From Lithobates sylvaticus (taxonomy: Eukaryota; Chordata; Amphibia; Anura; Ranidae), in NCBI GenBank assembly GCA_028564925.1, contig CM053029.1, positions 428,178,046-428,242,045 of the forward strand: 64,000 nucleotides of DNA. The letters are read 5' to 3'. Of this stretch, positions 32,640 through 44,146 are shown piece by piece. The notes below the pieces were generated by a model. The model was not told the DNA's origin, made no database searches, and saw nothing but the letters and a program-made list of their open reading frames with translations. The translations under genes and the position numbers were made by a program. Within the stretch, counting starts at the first letter, position 1. Each line of letters opens with the position of its first letter.

Positions 32640-33437
32640 CCCCATGTCTGCATAGGCTTTTTTCTGGAAAAGGTAAACTTAGCCTTTAAAGTAAGTTGAA
32701 AAACAACATGCTGGCCAGATCATCAGATAATAAAACTGTTGCAGGGATGGTTCAGGAAAACAAAAACTGCTGTTTAAATGGTATTGACAGACTACATCAC
32801 ATATGTCATTTGTGATTTTGCCCAGAGTTCCACTTTAGGGCAAAACTAAACCATCATATCATTTACAACCAAGGAACCTGGCATCTTAGCCTCAATTTTA
32901 TGTGAAATTTCCAAGGTACTGCACTTGTGATCAGTTAGGACACCAGCCATTCGATGGCTTGACAGTTGAGCTAACATACAGTACAAACATTAGTAACTGT
33001 AACAGTTATCATTCTCAGCATATCTTGAATGTTTTGGGAAACATGAAGAAAAAAGAGGAGAAAAGGGGTTTGGGACTTTAAATGAAGTGCAGGGTTGAAT
33101 TGAATACAATGGTGCAAGTTAAAAAGATTTAATAGTCTATAGAAAACATGGTTACATACATTTATTCCAAATATATAGAAACCCATATTATTCACAGTGT
33201 TAGTTTCTACAACAGTAGTAACTGGTAATAACATGGTTATACAAGAATACCATTGGTATTGTTTTTTTTGTTTTGGGAAACAGTTAAATTGATGGGTTTA
33301 GTTCCACTTTAAGCTTCCAATGTATCCAAACACATACTTCTATTGCAAATTGCAATTATAGTGGCACACCAATGTTATTTATTCATTCTCTATGTCAATA
33401 TTTTAAAGACCTTAGCACCATTATAATCTATGCCACA
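32640..33437. other. No gene recognised
   Basis: AT-rich sequence. TTAGTTCCACTTTAAG near 33299 resembles a TTAA-element terminus. Confidence 0.5.
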
Positions 33438-33887
33438 NNNNNNNNNNNNNNNNNNNNNNNNNNNNNNNNNNNNNNNNNNNNNNNNNNNNNNNNNNNNNNN
33501 NNNNNNNNNNNNNNNNNNNNNNNNNNNNNNNNNNNNNNNNNNNNNNNNNNNNNNNNNNNNNNNNNNNNNNNNNNNNNNNNNNNNNNNNNNNNNNNNNNNN
33601 NNNNNNNNNNNNNNNNNNNNNNNNNNNNNNNNNNNNNNNNNNNNNNNNNNNNNNNNNNNNNNNNNNNNNNNNNNNNNNNNNNNNNNNNNNNNNNNNNNNN
33701 NNNNNNNNNNNNNNNNNNNNNNNNNNNNNNNNNNNNNNNNNNNNNNNNNNNNNNNNNNNNNNNNNNNNNNNNNNNNNNNNNNNNNNNNNNNNNNNNNNNN
33801 NNNNNNNNNNNNNNNNNNNNNNNNNNNNNNNNNNNNNNNNNNNNNNNNNNNNNNNNNNNNNNNNNNNNNNNNNNNNNNNNNNNNNNN
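33438..33887. other. Assembly gap (450 N)
   Basis: A run of unknown bases. Nothing can be said of its content, and its length may be nominal. Confidence 1.
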
Positions 33888-34457
33888 GCTGGAGACCACT
33901 GTGAGTAAGCTGAGGGCAGTACCAGAGCAGACTTCTCACCAGCCGGGACGGTGAATAAGTGGGAAAACTTCAGTAAGTGCCAAGTCAGGTACCCAGCAGG
34001 ACAGCAGAGGTGACGCTTGTGGATTGCCAAGTAAAGGGACCTAACGTGTCAGCAAGGGAGAAGCTTAAGGGAGTATCTGTGAGTGCCAAGCCAGGGACCC
34101 AGCGGTGAAGTGGGGGCGACGCTTGAGGAAGATACTGAGTGCTAGATTGGAAGAGCTCCTGGGATCCAATGGCAGTGGATCAGTAAGTCTAGTGAAAGAC
34201 TGAGGGCTCAGTGGAAGTGAAGTTCTACAACAGGAGATTGTAGAAGAAGTGAAAGAGTTCATTGCAACCTTTGTTAGAAACTGTTACAAGACTGTTGCCA
34301 TAGGAGACAGCGTTCCTACTCATGCAGATGTGGTGTCTGGCTAGATACCTTTCCCTGCATGGCTGTCTGCCTATAGAAGTCTCAGAGTCTGCCAAATAAC
34401 ATTGCATCTACTTAAGGGTGTCCTGGCACTAACCCTCTCTCCCACAGTTCTGTTTAA
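33888..34457 (+). mobile_element. Interspersed repeat with polyadenylation signal (LTR-type?), left part
   Basis: The sequence continues, after the TTAA element at 34458-35244, at 35249-35420 (GAGACAATAAATCTCTCTGC). The pair reads as one older repeat with an AATAAA signal, of LTR or other retroelement kind. The words GTGCCAAGTCAGGTACCCAGC and GTGCCAAGCCAGGGACCCAGC show an internal direct repeat about 115 bases apart. Class uncertain. Confidence 0.35.
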
Positions 34458-35244
34458 CCTCTCTGGCGGTATGACTCTGTCTGGAATTTTGTGCTGAAAG
34501 CGGTACAATTATTTTGCATGGAAATTTGGCGTTTTTATATTGTAGGCATGCAATTCTTATGAGTAACTCACTTAAATCTGTCCGAACCAGAGTCTAGTAG
34601 ACATCCCGGGTATGATAAAGTTTGAAAACACAAAATCATAAATTATAATATAATAAAAATATATATAAAAATTATTCAATAATGTAATCAAATCAAAAAC
34701 ACTGAAATTTGCTCCGTTGCAGAATAGTCGCTGTCATTAAATTTAGTGTTTGATGATAAATTGTGATTCTAATTTATTATCGTTGTTTTCTAGCTGGTCT
34801 AAAACCACTTTTGACATAAAGGGACACTTTTTGGTTGCTATGGACAATCTCCAGTTTCCAGGCAGAAAAACATCTATTTATTATATAAAATTACATGCAG
34901 GGCACTGGGCAGACCACTAGGGACAAAGGGGATGTGTATTTTTTGTATACAGTACTGTAATAATAATAAGATTACAGTACTGTATGTGTATTGTGTTTTT
35001 TTTAACTTTTTGAATTTGGCGCCGATCTCCGCTCCCGTGCGTCGCAACGTCGCAGGGAACGGAGATCAGCGGCACTCGGGCACTGTGTGAATCGAGCAAG
35101 CAGACGGCTCGCACACACAGCGGGAGACATCGCAGGATCCAGGGGACAAGGTAAGTAACTTCCCCCTGTATCCTGGCTCGGGGTTACCGATTTTGGTACT
35201 GAAGTTCCCGCCCCGAGCCAGACTCAGGAATACCACCAGGGGGG
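34458..35244. mobile_element. TTAA-flanked DNA transposon (MITE), complete
   Basis: TTAA at 34454-34457 and 35245-35248 bounds an element starting CCTCTCTGGCGGTATGA and ending GGAATACCACCAGGGGGG, imperfect inverted ends of about 25 bases including GTCTGG/CCAGAC. The TTAA duplication is that of piggyBac or Kolobok-type elements. Non-coding. A CG-rich block lies near 35020-35120. Confidence 0.8.
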
Positions 35245-35248
35245 TTAA

Positions 35249-35420
35249 GAGACAATAAATCTCTCTGCATTCAAGAAGTGTCTGCCGCCCATCTACTTTG
35301 CATTACACCCACCATGCCTTGTAACCCACTCTACACATAAGGATGTCAGCTGTCCCTAACCCTGGAGGTCATCATTAGGCCTACGGAGACCCGGGACTTG
35401 GCTACACAAATATATGTGTA
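35249..35420 (+). mobile_element. Interspersed repeat with polyadenylation signal, right part
   Basis: Continues the repeat of 33888-34457 after the TTAA insertion. GAGACAATAAATCTCT is both a small hairpin and a polyadenylation signal. Confidence 0.35.
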
Positions 35421-35440
35421 ATCAGTGGCAAAATCTTAGG

Positions 35441-35643
35441 CACCTTACTGTACTGCAGTCCTTACTCTATAATTTTGAGAGTCTCCCAAGTTGGTGAACT
35501 CCCTCCTGGCATACCTGCCCTTAAAGTGTTACTAAACTCAGGACTCTGCATTCACTATATCTGGTCTCCCACAATACACAGAACATGAACATGCAATTAT
35601 TTTAGTAAATATAAACGGCTAAATACCTTTTCTTATCAGATAC

Positions 35644-35741
<98 letters not shown>

Positions 35742-36213
35742 GTATCTCTCAGTGTCTGGTTAAAGCTTGTAGGAGGAGTTTTCATCCTCATCTGACTGTC
35801 CTATGAGGTTACATGTCTCCTGACCCTCTGTCTGGACAGTACTGATTGGCCCTGTGCTGGTCACATGCACCTTCAAAAAATAAATAAAAAGATAAATAAA
35901 AACTCTCTAGCAATACACACCAAACTGAGTACAGAGTGCCCCAAAGACTCTGTACTGTCAAGAGATAAATTGGGGACTGTGAAAGAAAGGGGAGGATCAG
36001 AGAAGTCAGGATGAAACAGCCTTTTTAAACAATGTGGACGATTAAACCCCTTAGGTTCCACAGTGAGTATAACAAGCATGCCTTATTGCATATACAGGCT
36101 GATTTTACTCTTGTGGGTTTAGTAACACTTTAATATATCCATTATTATATATGTGCTCCAACTCAGGAGACTCTCAAAATTATAGTTAGGACTGCAGTAC
36201 ACTGGGGTACCTT
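35441..36213. repeat. Inverted repeat enclosing a TTAA element
   Basis: TACTGCAGTCCTTACTCTAT and ATTTTGAGAGTCTCC on the left (35450-35490) are inverted on the right (36166-36205: GGAGACTCTCAAAATTATAG, GGACTGCAGTACA). Arms are about 55-60 bases. The element at 35521-36133 appears to have inserted between them. Confidence 0.75.
35521..36133. mobile_element. TTAA-flanked MITE with (AT)n core
   Basis: It begins TTAAAGTGTTACTAAAC and ends GTTTAGTAACACTTTAA, perfect inverted ends including the TTAA. The interior carries an (AT)n run (35647-35742) itself bounded by AGATACACAAT and its inverse. The right part (CCCCTTAGGTTCCACAG, inverted) matches 54418-54521. Confidence 0.85.
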
Positions 36214-36276
36214 GATGTGGCCACTGCAGCTTACACATATTTTATACAAACCTATATATATTATATTTTACCAATT

Positions 36277-36282
<6 letters not shown>

Positions 36283-36349
<67 letters not shown>
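36283..36349. repeat. (TA)n microsatellite
   Basis: An uninterrupted TA run following ACACACA. Confidence 0.95.
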
Positions 36350-36350
<1 letters not shown>

Positions 36351-36399
36351 CCTATATTTGTGTATATTTTCCATATATCATACATACATTTTGCCACAT

Positions 36400-37440
36400 T
36401 TGCTAAGCTCTAGAAACACTCTCTTGCAAAGAGTTTGTTTGCTTTTAGTAAATCAACCTCCCTATTTGGAACAAGGAATGCTAATAAAGTAATAGGGAAA
36501 AAAAAGCACCTGCCGGATGCCTACTGGCAATACTAGTGACTAGTCTATTGACCGCTTTTTTTGCAACACTTCCACGTAACAGATTCTCTTTATTGGAAAA
36601 TATACTCCACAGAGTAAATATTCAATGCACCCAGCATGTTAATAAACTAATGACCACTTACAGTGCATTGCTCTCTGCATGCACAGTGGGCCCTTCATAG
36701 AGGAAGCCATACTCAAAGAGGGCATAGGTTTATATCCCTGCTGGAGTTCTGTAGCGATCCCATCCCTGTTGCTATGATGTGCATGGCCCAGTTCCTCTGA
36801 GTCTTCAGAATGACCCAGCTAGATTCACAGCAAATTCCAGCTTGTGAAAACTGGTTCACTCAACCCTGTTTTTGAGCCCTAAGGCATCATTACCGTCTAC
36901 ATGAAAGAGTAGAAGCATTTAAAAAAAAAAGCTCTTACTCTTGATAAACCTACTTTTATGATTGCATAGCCCGAGTGTCATTGTGAAATTCCGCAGTGAC
37001 TTGCATACAATGATTTCAATAACTAGCATGAATATTATCCTCAGATATACAACTTTTAAGAACAAACTACATAATCCCTCCCATTTTCATGAGGATTTTA
37101 GTTGTTTTATTACTCAGTAATCTGCTGTTGACATTACAGTCAGCACTTCATCTCTGTTATTGCAATATAATCTTTGGCCATTAAAAATATCATATGAGGC
37201 TGGGGTTTCTGAACTATGCAGAGAGGCAAATGCTGAGCATTGTCATTCTATTAGATGCAGTATCTATGGCAATAATAAAATACAATGACTATCTTCTCCA
37301 ATATTTCAAGCTACGGGCAGAAAGCACCTTTGAATCACAATACCCTTCTCCAAAGTTTAAGTATATGTATATACTGTATATATAAAATGTCAATGCCAAA
37401 ATGACAGCCAGGAGTATCTGTCCAAATACAGTAGCTATTA
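36400..37440. other. No gene or repeat recognised
   Basis: Unique-looking AT-rich DNA without a supported feature. Confidence 0.5.
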
Positions 37441-37513
37441 GGTCCGGTGTTCTGACAAAAACTGTCTGGCCATCGGATAGTGTCCGCCCCGTACTGCACA
37501 GGCACATCGCTTG

Positions 37514-37811
37514 CGCAGTACGGAGGACAAGGAGATTCTAAAAATCTCTGAAGATGAACGGCGCCTGCACAGTGAGTGCAGGTTCAAGCCCCACCATCCA
37601 AGTGGACATACATTAGCACATAGTAACAGGGCCCCACGTGGGCTCGCTTAGCTCGCTACATTTCGGGCACGGCCTCGCTTTGCTCGGCTATTTTTTATTC
37701 TAACTCTATGTCCACTTAAATGGTAGGGCTTGAACCTGGACTCACGGCGCAGGCGCCGTTCATCTTCGGAGATTTTCGGAATCCCCTTGTCCTCCGTACT
37801 GCGCAAGCGAC
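37514..37811. repeat. Palindromic element with about 100-bp arms
   Basis: GCAGTACGGAGGACAAGG, then AAGATGAACGGCGCC and TCCAAGTGGACAT, on the left are inverted at the right (GGCGCCGTTCATCTTCGG, CCTTGTCCTCCGTACTGCGC). The spacer of about 90 bases has CpG-containing words around GGGCACGGCCTCGC. A second copy lies at about 40050-40350. Confidence 0.85.
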
Positions 37812-38193
37812 GGGGGACAGAATTCGACACATCACGGTTCACACCAGATTGCAGTGCAGAAAAAACGCTTTCCATAAGCGATTCACAAACTGTGCTCAAA
37901 ACACACTGCCTTTGTAATCTGCTGTGAGTGCCAATGTAATGTTAAAGGCATCCTAAATGCAGATCGCAAACACAGTGAATTTGCGGAAACCAGATCGCTT
38001 GGTACTGTGGTGCCATTTGGTGCAGCTCGTCTTTGAAATGTAGTGCTTGCACTACTTTTTCTGCATTCCGGTGTGGCTTCAAAATCAGACCACGTGGGTA
38101 TGCGCAGGGTCACATTCCTGTGCGATTCAGATTTGAGCCAGCCTTAATGTTTTAACACAGTGTGTATAAACACTGTTCTGACACAAGATATAA

Positions 38194-38520
38194 GCCTAGT
38201 ACACATGGGCCGAATGTTGGGCAGCATTGGCCGGTTCAATAGAAACCGGCTCACATTCGGCCCGCGTGTGCGGCAGCTGTTCAGGCAGAAGCCGGCCATT
38301 CGGGTCATGACCGAAAAAGGTCTGTTTATTGGCTCCCGTTCAGCACTCTCAGTCAGCCAGTGACTGAGAACGCTGACCGATGTGTTCTGGTGGGGGGCCG
38401 TCCCCCTGTCAGAACACAATAGAACAGCAAGGGAGATCACTGCACTAACATCGGATTGTACAGCCCAGGTTTTTTTTTTGCTGGGTTGAATTAAAAAAAT
38501 TTAGTAGTGTGTAGGAGGCT
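38194..38520. mobile_element. Harbinger-like MITE, GCCTAGTACACA family, copy 2
   Basis: Begins GCCTAGTACACATGGGCC after TAA and ends GTGTGTAGGAGGCT before TTA. The interior matches 7328-7641 and nearly equals 40730-41059, since it lies inside the duplicated block. Confidence 0.75.
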
Positions 38521-39346
38521 TTAGAGATACAAAGTAACATTGTTATTTTTGTTTTTACTGTTTTACCATTTACATGCAGATCAAAGGGATTGGCTTCGAT
38601 CTGCATATGATAGCATTTAAACAACCTGACGAGTAAAATAAAAATAAAATTGTACATAAAAAGTATTCTTATCTAAGCCCTAATTAACCCTTAGTTTTCC
38701 CTTATCAGTTCTAATTTACTCTTTCTTCCTTCTATGCATGAATGTAAAAAAAACCTCAACCCTTACAACCACTTTAAAAAAAAAAACATTCTTATGTGCA
38801 CCATAGAGCCACTTCCTCATTCTTTCCATTGTCATAGCTGATAATTAAGTTATGTAATACCCTGTATTCATAATGACAAGTATTCTGATGATATAGATTT
38901 CCCAATGTGCCACACCCCGAATAGAACAGAGAGAAAAAAGATGAAAAAAGAAAGAAACTTGGACTCAAGTTGAACAACAGTAAGTACCCTTGGCAATATG
39001 ACTACCTTTTCTAATGCAACTCAACAACTTTGATCCCTCTTTTAAGGGGCGTATGCTTATATTTAGCATTGTTTCCATATAACACAGGGGTTTGTTTTGC
39101 CTGTTGCTTATATCAGTGGTATTCACTCTAAATCTTTGGGTTCCTTTCTAGCATCTAAACCTCAATCTTCTTAGGCCCTGTTATCGTGGCCTGGATGTGA
39201 TCTCATATACTGTATTAGGTATGTTTTGCTAGCATGCAGCTCTTTGTCTGCATGGCTGTGTATGTACTCCATATATATACATGTGTATACTTGTATGTGT
39301 ATCTGCTCTTTGCTTGGTTCAGGCCCCAGTGTCCGTGGCTTATAAC

Positions 39347-40020
39347 AATTCATTTTGTTATATGGACATCTTGATTGGTACTCTGTTTTGTGTTTGTTTT
39401 TTTTTTTTAAGATGGTGGTGGAAATTTTCTGATCATTTACTATTATGCCGCAATAAAACACGATCAGATTTTCCGACAACAAAACCATGGATTTTTGTTC
39501 GAAGGATAATGGCTCAAACTTGTCTTGCATAAACACGGTCACACAAATGTTGGCCAAAAATTCAGAACGTGAGAACGACATACAACGCGTACGACGGGAC
39601 TATAAAAGGGAAGTTCAATAGCCAGTGTGGCTCCTTTTGCTTGATTCAGAGCATGCATGAACTTTTGTGCGACGGACTTGTGTACACATGATAGGACTTT
39701 CCGACAACCAGTTTTGTTGGTGGAAAATTTGAGAACCTGCTATCAAACATTTGTTAGTGGAAATTCCGACAGCCAGCCTCCTTATTCTTTAATCTAATGT
39801 GTATTATTATATTATACATGTTTTTGCTGTATTGTGTTCTTTGCTGTATATAAAATTACCATCTACCTTTTAGACTACCCTCCTGAAGTGAAGTTCACAG
39901 CCCTCCTCCGTGAAACCGGTAGAGAAATTTTGCTCCACACCTCCTTTCAACACGAATCTTGTGGGGAAACCCGATAAAATTTGTCTTGATTTGTTTTGTT
40001 GTGGTGCAGGTGATTTGATT
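39347..40020. repeat. Dispersed repeat of about 670 bp containing Harbinger-like sequence, copy 1
   Basis: Matches 44805-45458 from TTTTGTTATATGGACATC to GATTTGATTTTAACTG, including TCAGATTTTCCGACAAC words of the CATACACACGG MITE group. It sits exactly between the two 1.85-kb copies, so its boundaries help define that rearrangement. It has AAGATGGTGGTGGAAATT near its left end. Confidence 0.85.
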
Positions 40021-40026
40021 TTAACT

Positions 40027-41870
40027 GTACTGCACAGGCACATCGCTTGCGCAGTACGGAGGACAAGGAGATTCTGAAAATCTCCGAAGATGAACGGTGC
40101 CTGCGCCGTGAGTGCAGGTTCAAGCCCCACCATCCAAGTGGACATACATTAGCACATAGTAACAGGTCCCCTCGTGGGCGGGCTTTGCTTGCCACGCTTC
40201 GGGCACGGCATCGCTTCGCTCGGCTATTTTTTATTCTAACTCTATGTCCACTTGAATGGTGGGGCTTGAACCTGGACTCACGGCGCAGGCGCCGTTCATC
40301 TTCGGAGATTTTCGGAATCCCCTTGTCCTCCGTACTGCGCAAGCGACGGGGGACAGAATTCGACACATCACGGTTCACACCAGATTGCAGTGTGGAAAAA
40401 GCACTTTCCATAAGCGATTCACAAACTGTGCTCAAAACACACTGCCTTTGTAATCTGCTGTGAGTGCCAATGTAATGTTAAAGGCATCCTAAATGCAGAT
40501 CGCAAACACAGTGAATTTGCGGAAACCAGATCGCTTGGTACTGTGGTGCCATTTGGTGCAGCGTGTCTTTGAAATGTAGTGCTTGCACTACTTTTTCTGC
40601 ATGCCGGTGTGACTTCAAAATCAGACCACGTGGGTATGCGCAGGGTCACATTCCTGTGCGATTCAGATTTGAGCCAGCCTTAATGTTTCAACACGGTGTG
40701 TATAAACACTGTTCTGACACAAGATATAAGCCTAGTACACATGGACCGAATGTTGGACAGCATTGGCCGGTTCAATAGAAACCGGCTCACATTCGGCCCG
40801 TGTGTGTGGCAGCTGTTCAGGCAGAAGCCGGCCATTCGGGTCATGACCGAAAAAGGTCTGTTTATTGGCTCCCATTCAGCACTCTCAGTCAGCCAGTGAC
40901 TGAGAACGCTGACCCATGTGTTCTGGTGGGGGGCCGTCCCCCTGTCAGAACACAATAGAACAGCAAGGGAGATCACTGCACTAACATCGGATTGTACAGC
41001 CCAGGTTTTTTTTTTTTTGCTGGGTTGAATTAAAAAAATTTAGTAGTGTGTAGGAGGCTTTAGAGATACAAAGTAACATTGTTATTTTTGTTTTTACTGT
41101 TTTACCATTTACATGCAGATCAAAGGGATTGGCTTCGATCTGCATATGATGGCATTTAAACAACCTGACGAGTAAAATAAAAATAAAATTGTACATAAAA
41201 AGTATTCTTATCTAAGCCCTAATTAACCCTTAGTTTTCCCTTATCAGTTATAATTTACTCTTTCTTCCTTCTATGCATGAATGTAAAAAAAAACTCAACC
41301 CTTACAACCACTTTAAAAAAAAAAAAAAAACATTCTTATGTGCACCATAGAGCCACTTCCTCATTCTTTCTATTGTCATAGCTGATAATTAAGTTATGTA
41401 ATACCCTGTATTCATCATGTCAAGTATTCTGATGATATAGATTTCCCAATGTGCCACACCCAGAATAGAACAGAGAGAAAAAAGAAAGAATCTTGGACTC
41501 AAGTTGAACAACAGTAAGTACCCTTGGCAATATAACTACCTTTTCTAATGCAACTCAACAACTTTGATCCCTCTTTTATGGGGCGTATGCTTATATTTAG
41601 CATTGTTTCCATATAACACAGTTTGTTTTGCCTGTTGCTTATACCAGTGGTATTCACTCTAAATCTTTGGGTTCCTTTCTAGCATCTCCTAAACCTCAAT
41701 CTCCTTAGGCCCTGGGTGGCCTGGATGTGATCTCATATACTGTATTAGGTATGTTTTGGTAGCATGCAGCTCTTTGTCTGCATGGCTGTGTATGTACTCC
41801 ATATATATACATGTGTATACTTATATGTGTATCTGCTCTTTGCCCGGTTCAGGCCCCAGTGTCTGTGGCT
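40027..41870. repeat. Duplicated block of about 1.85 kb, copy 2
   Basis: Counterpart of 37491-39340. Here the sequence continues past GTGTCTGTGGCT into the hammerhead-motif element at 41871-42345, so this copy keeps the longer right side. Confidence 0.9.
40730..41059. mobile_element. Harbinger-like MITE, GCCTAGTACACA family, copy 3
   Basis: Same element and site as 38194-38520, duplicated with its block. Differences are mostly C/T or G/A changes and the length of a T run. Confidence 0.75.
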
Positions 41871-42345
41871 TTTTCCCTCCAGGGACTTCTTCTACAACCC
41901 CTAACCCCCTTCCATTTGCTTTTGGGGGTGGGGTGTAGTCCCTCCATTATTTCATTTTTTTGCCCCTTTTTTTATATTGAGGCACAGATATCTATTTGAA
42001 AGCAGCTATAATGCGGGCAGGGGTGTCGGGGACCTTATGTGACAGTGTTTTTAAATGCGAACATGGATTTTTCATACATATACAACTGAATTAGATGTGA
42101 GTTGTTAAATACATATGTTCTTCCCATGTCTGTATGTTATTGGTTAGATGTATTAATTTACTGTATTTGAATTTCATAGACTATATACATCCTGTTAACC
42201 CCTGATGAAAGAGACAACAATCAGCTCTGAAACGCATGGGGTATAGAATATTGTATCTACATTGTTGTATATCTTGATTCTCCTGTATTCATGACCATGT
42301 TCAGTGCTTTGATCATATTTTCTCCTTAATAAATACCTTTTATCT
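41871..42345 (+). mobile_element. Hammerhead-motif retroelement, copy 2
   Basis: AT-rich sequence leads to the hammerhead-like motif at 42199-42241. About 90 bases after the motif comes CCTTAATAAATACC (near 42328), a polyadenylation signal, then TTTATTTGTTT. It probably extends leftward into the duplicated block, since transcription would start upstream. No reverse transcriptase seen. Confidence 0.45.
42199..42241 (+). ncRNA. Hammerhead ribozyme-like motif
   Basis: Stem I CCC (42199-42201) pairs with GGGG (42238-42241). CTGATGA at 42202-42208 is the exact first core box. AGAG pairs with CTCT as stem II with one extra A. GAAA at 42229-42232 is the exact second box, followed by CGCAT as the minimal stem III (a CpG-decayed CGCGT). 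The nucleotide at the cleavage position appears to be G, which would reduce or stop cleavage. Confidence 0.55.
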
Positions 42346-42349
42346 ACTT

Positions 42350-42960
42350 TATTTGTTTTTTTGGTAGTCCCACCCTCAGGGGTTTCTTTTTTCTCTCTGT
42401 ATTCATAATGTCAGGCAGGTTTAAAGAAAGATGCAGGGGTTCCTCATGTGCAGCTAGTAAGGCGCAACAGGTTCTGTATCCACAATTGAAACATGCACCA
42501 GTTCGAAGGTGTGCTGAAGAAAAACCTCTTAGCTGCATTTCTAGATATTGGCAGGATCTCCTTTTATGCCCAACATGCCTTTTATCTTCAGATTGTTGAA
42601 ATGAGTAGTATCGGTGGTGGTGGGTGCCACAGCAATACTTTTAAGTAATTTACTCATCCACAGCAGGCAACAGTCACAGGCAGTACCTAAAGTATAGGAT
42701 TGCAGACTTCTTTGGATCTAGGGTTGATGTGGACTCTAAGTGAGGACCCCTTGGACTATTAGATGTTCAAGCTGGACTACTGGCTGGAGCTTGCACACCA
42801 AACAATGTGCTTCTGGTTTGTCTTTGCAGAGTGTGCTCTCTGAGGGAGCCTTTAGCACAATGGGTGGTTTTGTAACAAGGAGAATAATTCACCTGTCCCC
42901 TGACTGTTAGCAATGAGTTGTGATATGGTAGGATTAGTTGAAGAGGAGTAAAGGATGGGA
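42350..42960 (+). pseudogene. hAT transposase C-terminal remnant
   Basis: Near 42835 one frame reads VLSEGAFSTMGGFVTRRIIHLSP, the hAT dimerisation motif (SER.FS..GG) with SEG in place of SER. Flanking sequence is too eroded to align. Plus strand, unlike the copy at 9116-10640. Confidence 0.5.
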
Positions 42961-43051
42961 AGGCCACATTAGGAGCCCAAGCAAATGGCTGAAAAGCAAG
43001 CCCTTAAGGGTGCATTGGCATCAGTTAAAAAGTGTCTGCTATGCTCTAGAA

Positions 43052-43389
43052 CAGGGGTCTCCAAACTGCGGCCCAAGGGCCAGATGTGGCCCTTTGCTAG
43101 TCTTTATGCGGCCCTTGGGGCACAACTCCTTCCACTGATATGAGGCACTATTCCTCTCACTGACACCAACAATGGGGCACTGTATCTTCCACGATACCAA
43201 TGATGGAATACTATTACTCCTACTAATAGGGGGAATACTCCTCCTATTGATCACCAACCCTGAGGCCATATTTATTCTCACTGATGCTGGGCCCGTGACA
43301 TTTTCTGCCCTTGCTGGCCACAATCCGGCCCTCCTAAAGTCTGAAGGATAATAAAGTGGCCCTCTGTTTGAAAAGTTTGGAGACCCCTG
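43052..43389. mobile_element. hAT MITE with perfect 8-bp target duplication
   Basis: CAGGGGTCTCCAAACTGCGG opens and GTTTGGAGACCCCTG closes a 338-bp element, with CTCTAGAA duplicated at 43044-43051 and 43390-43397. The interior is made of repeated short phrases (CACTGACACCAACAATGGGG and relatives) and codes for nothing. Confidence 0.92.
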
Positions 43390-43397
43390 CTCTAGAA

Positions 43398-43730
43398 GAA
43401 GGAAAAGGCCTCATTAGGAGTAAAAAAAATGGTAGCACATTCTCAATTTCCTATTTCGTTTTTCAGTTGTATTCTGGCTGATAAGTTTCTCCCCAACAGA
43501 TCTTCTCAGGGTTTTTTATTTTTGGCAAAATATATACATTTACAAAGCCAAGAGCAAATGCAGCAATCCTTAGCAACCAATCAGAATTTACTTTATTTGA
43601 AACAAAAAATGCAAAAAACATACACAAACAGAGTATCAACCAAGATGGACATATATTAAGATGCACATATAACAAAATTAATAAAGTCTAACGGTGAATG
43701 TGTAGAAAATTTTCTCTATCACGTGAAATT
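43398..43730. other. No gene recognised
   Basis: AT-rich DNA without a supported feature. Confidence 0.5.
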
Positions 43731-44146
43731 TTAAAGGATAAGTTCACCCTTTGGGAAAAAATATTAAATGCACATATTTTTGCAGGAAAATATTTTTCCC
43801 TAAGGAGCCTGGAAAACATTGCACCCATGATCAGTGGATCACGGTGCTATGCCAGAATTCTGCAGCTTTCAGTCTGTACCTGTATATGGTCTGACTGTTT
43901 ACAAGCAGGGAACTACAGCTTATTGGCAACCTTGCAGAAACTGTAAATGAATGATGTGGCCTTGTGGGCAGAGCCCTGCATGGGTGCAAAATTTTCAAAT
44001 GGTAATAACAGGCGCGGGGAGAAGAGCCCCCGCTCGCTGTCACAGGGAGAGGAAGAGTGGCTGCAGCTTCTGGAACATGTTACATGTTCCACACCAAATA
44101 CAGATGGAACATGTAGGATGTTCCAAAAGGTAAACTTATCCTTTAC
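43731..44146. mobile_element. TTAA-type MITE
   Basis: TTAAAGGATAAGTTCACCC opens and GGTAAACTTATCCTTTAC closes the element. The right target reads TTAC, a one-base change. The middle has ACATGTTACATGTTCC-type direct words. Confidence 0.75.

Larger units (their letters stand above)
37491..39340. repeat. Duplicated block of about 1.85 kb, copy 1
   Basis: Aligns with 40027-41870 from GTACTGCACAGGCACATCGC to CCCAGTGTCCGTGGCT. It shows scattered substitutions and small indels (offset 2536 at the start, 2530 at the end), so it is an older duplication. It contains the palindrome at 37514-37811 and the MITE at 38194-38520. No gene. Confidence 0.9.

Noticed and set aside
33372-34030. Apparent frames of 170-200 codons
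   Set aside because: They consist of unknown residues across the assembly gap.
36212-36492. Tyrosine/isoleucine repeat protein frame
   Set aside because: Translation of a (TA)n microsatellite.
39885-39930. Another hammerhead-like motif (CTCCTGAAGTGAAG...GTGAAACCGG)
   Set aside because: The first box is not CTGANGA, and the counterpart at 45340 lacks the second box, so the resemblance is too weak.
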